Shown here: piece after piece, positions 63,926-64,000 of the stretch
Layout: each line of letters starts with the position of its first letter
Position numbering within the stretch: the stretch's first letter is position 1
Origin: Azospirillum ramasamyi
Lineage (GTDB): Bacteria; Pseudomonadota; Alphaproteobacteria; Azospirillales; Azospirillaceae
DNA length: 64,000 bases
Assembly (NCBI RefSeq): GCF_003233655.1
Contig: NZ_CP029830.1
Location: 546,501 to 610,500, forward strand
Direction: 5' to 3'
Notes under the pieces: model-generated
Told to the model about the DNA's origin: nothing
The model's input: only the letters and a program-made list of their open reading frames with translations
Database searches by the model: none
Position numbers and translations under genes: made by a program

Positions 63926-64000
63926 CAACAAACATAGACAACGTGTCCCCACGCAATATTCCGGCCGATATGAAGTTCTGCAAAACTGCCAAGAAATTTA
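63926..64000. other. Right edge
   Basis: AT-rich, no gene start visible in the last 75 bases. Confidence 0.4.

Overview
The window is a high-GC, alphaproteobacterial-looking accessory region. I infer Azospirillum/Rhodospirillales-like from codon use, GC-rich third positions and the gene families; this is not proven. No rRNA, tRNA, CRISPR array or housekeeping gene was recognised. Most content is anti-phage/conflict genes, orphan regulators or antitoxins, insertion elements and decayed genes, so it reads as a defence island on a plasmid or chromosomal island. A few AT-rich genes (a phospholipase D protein at 49.5-50.5 kb and a nuclease at 62.9-63.9 kb) look recently acquired.

Region 1 (1-21.8 kb, almost all + strand) is the core island. 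It starts with the end of an SF2 helicase fused to a PD-(D/E)XK nuclease. A divergent WYL-domain repressor follows, then a pPIWI-RE operon: REase protein, DinG-like helicase and PIWI/RNase H protein. The pPIWI-RE gene carries an in-frame TAA near its C-terminal end, and the missing end is encoded directly after the stop in the same frame. After a strong hairpin comes a second, translationally coupled unit: a ~2150-residue coiled-coil/STAND-like ATPase, a protein with a degenerate ATPase-like half and a polynucleotide-kinase-like P-loop domain, and a compact PD-(D/E)XK nuclease. This set is the best candidate for an undescribed system. A CoiA-like DUF6035 protein and a nonsense-broken nuclease-like gene close the region.

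Region 2 (21.8-35.4 kb) is a patchwork of small hypothetical genes, mostly - strand. Two share an N-terminal helical domain and a similar upstream sequence. A 1.9-kb islet (VbhA-like antitoxin, hypothetical protein, nuclease) is bracketed by 80-bp direct repeats copied from the 3' end of the neighbouring gene. A + strand pair (hypothetical protein plus ImmA/IrrE-type metallopeptidase) and a DUF3223-HNH pair follow.

Region 3 (35.5-45.2 kb) holds a 5'-truncated tnpB and a full-length tnpB (IS200/IS605 type, no tnpA), both with right-end hairpins abutting disrupted host genes. It also has a VOC/XRE pair, a TPR-like protein, two XRE genes with a family of related operators, a membrane protein and a family of small paralogues, two of them tail to tail.

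Region 4 (45.3-54.1 kb) contains a giant SF1 helicase fused to phospholipase D, a second AT-rich PLD protein, a metallophosphoesterase and a MYG1-type exonuclease. Region 5 (54.1-64 kb) has a ~1.35-kb non-coding stretch with AT-rich dispersed repeats, then a large winged-helix protein that could be a plasmid replication initiator. Next come an IS21 element (2428 bp, 5-bp target duplication) inserted in a small gene, several pseudogenes, and an AT-rich nuclease at the right edge.
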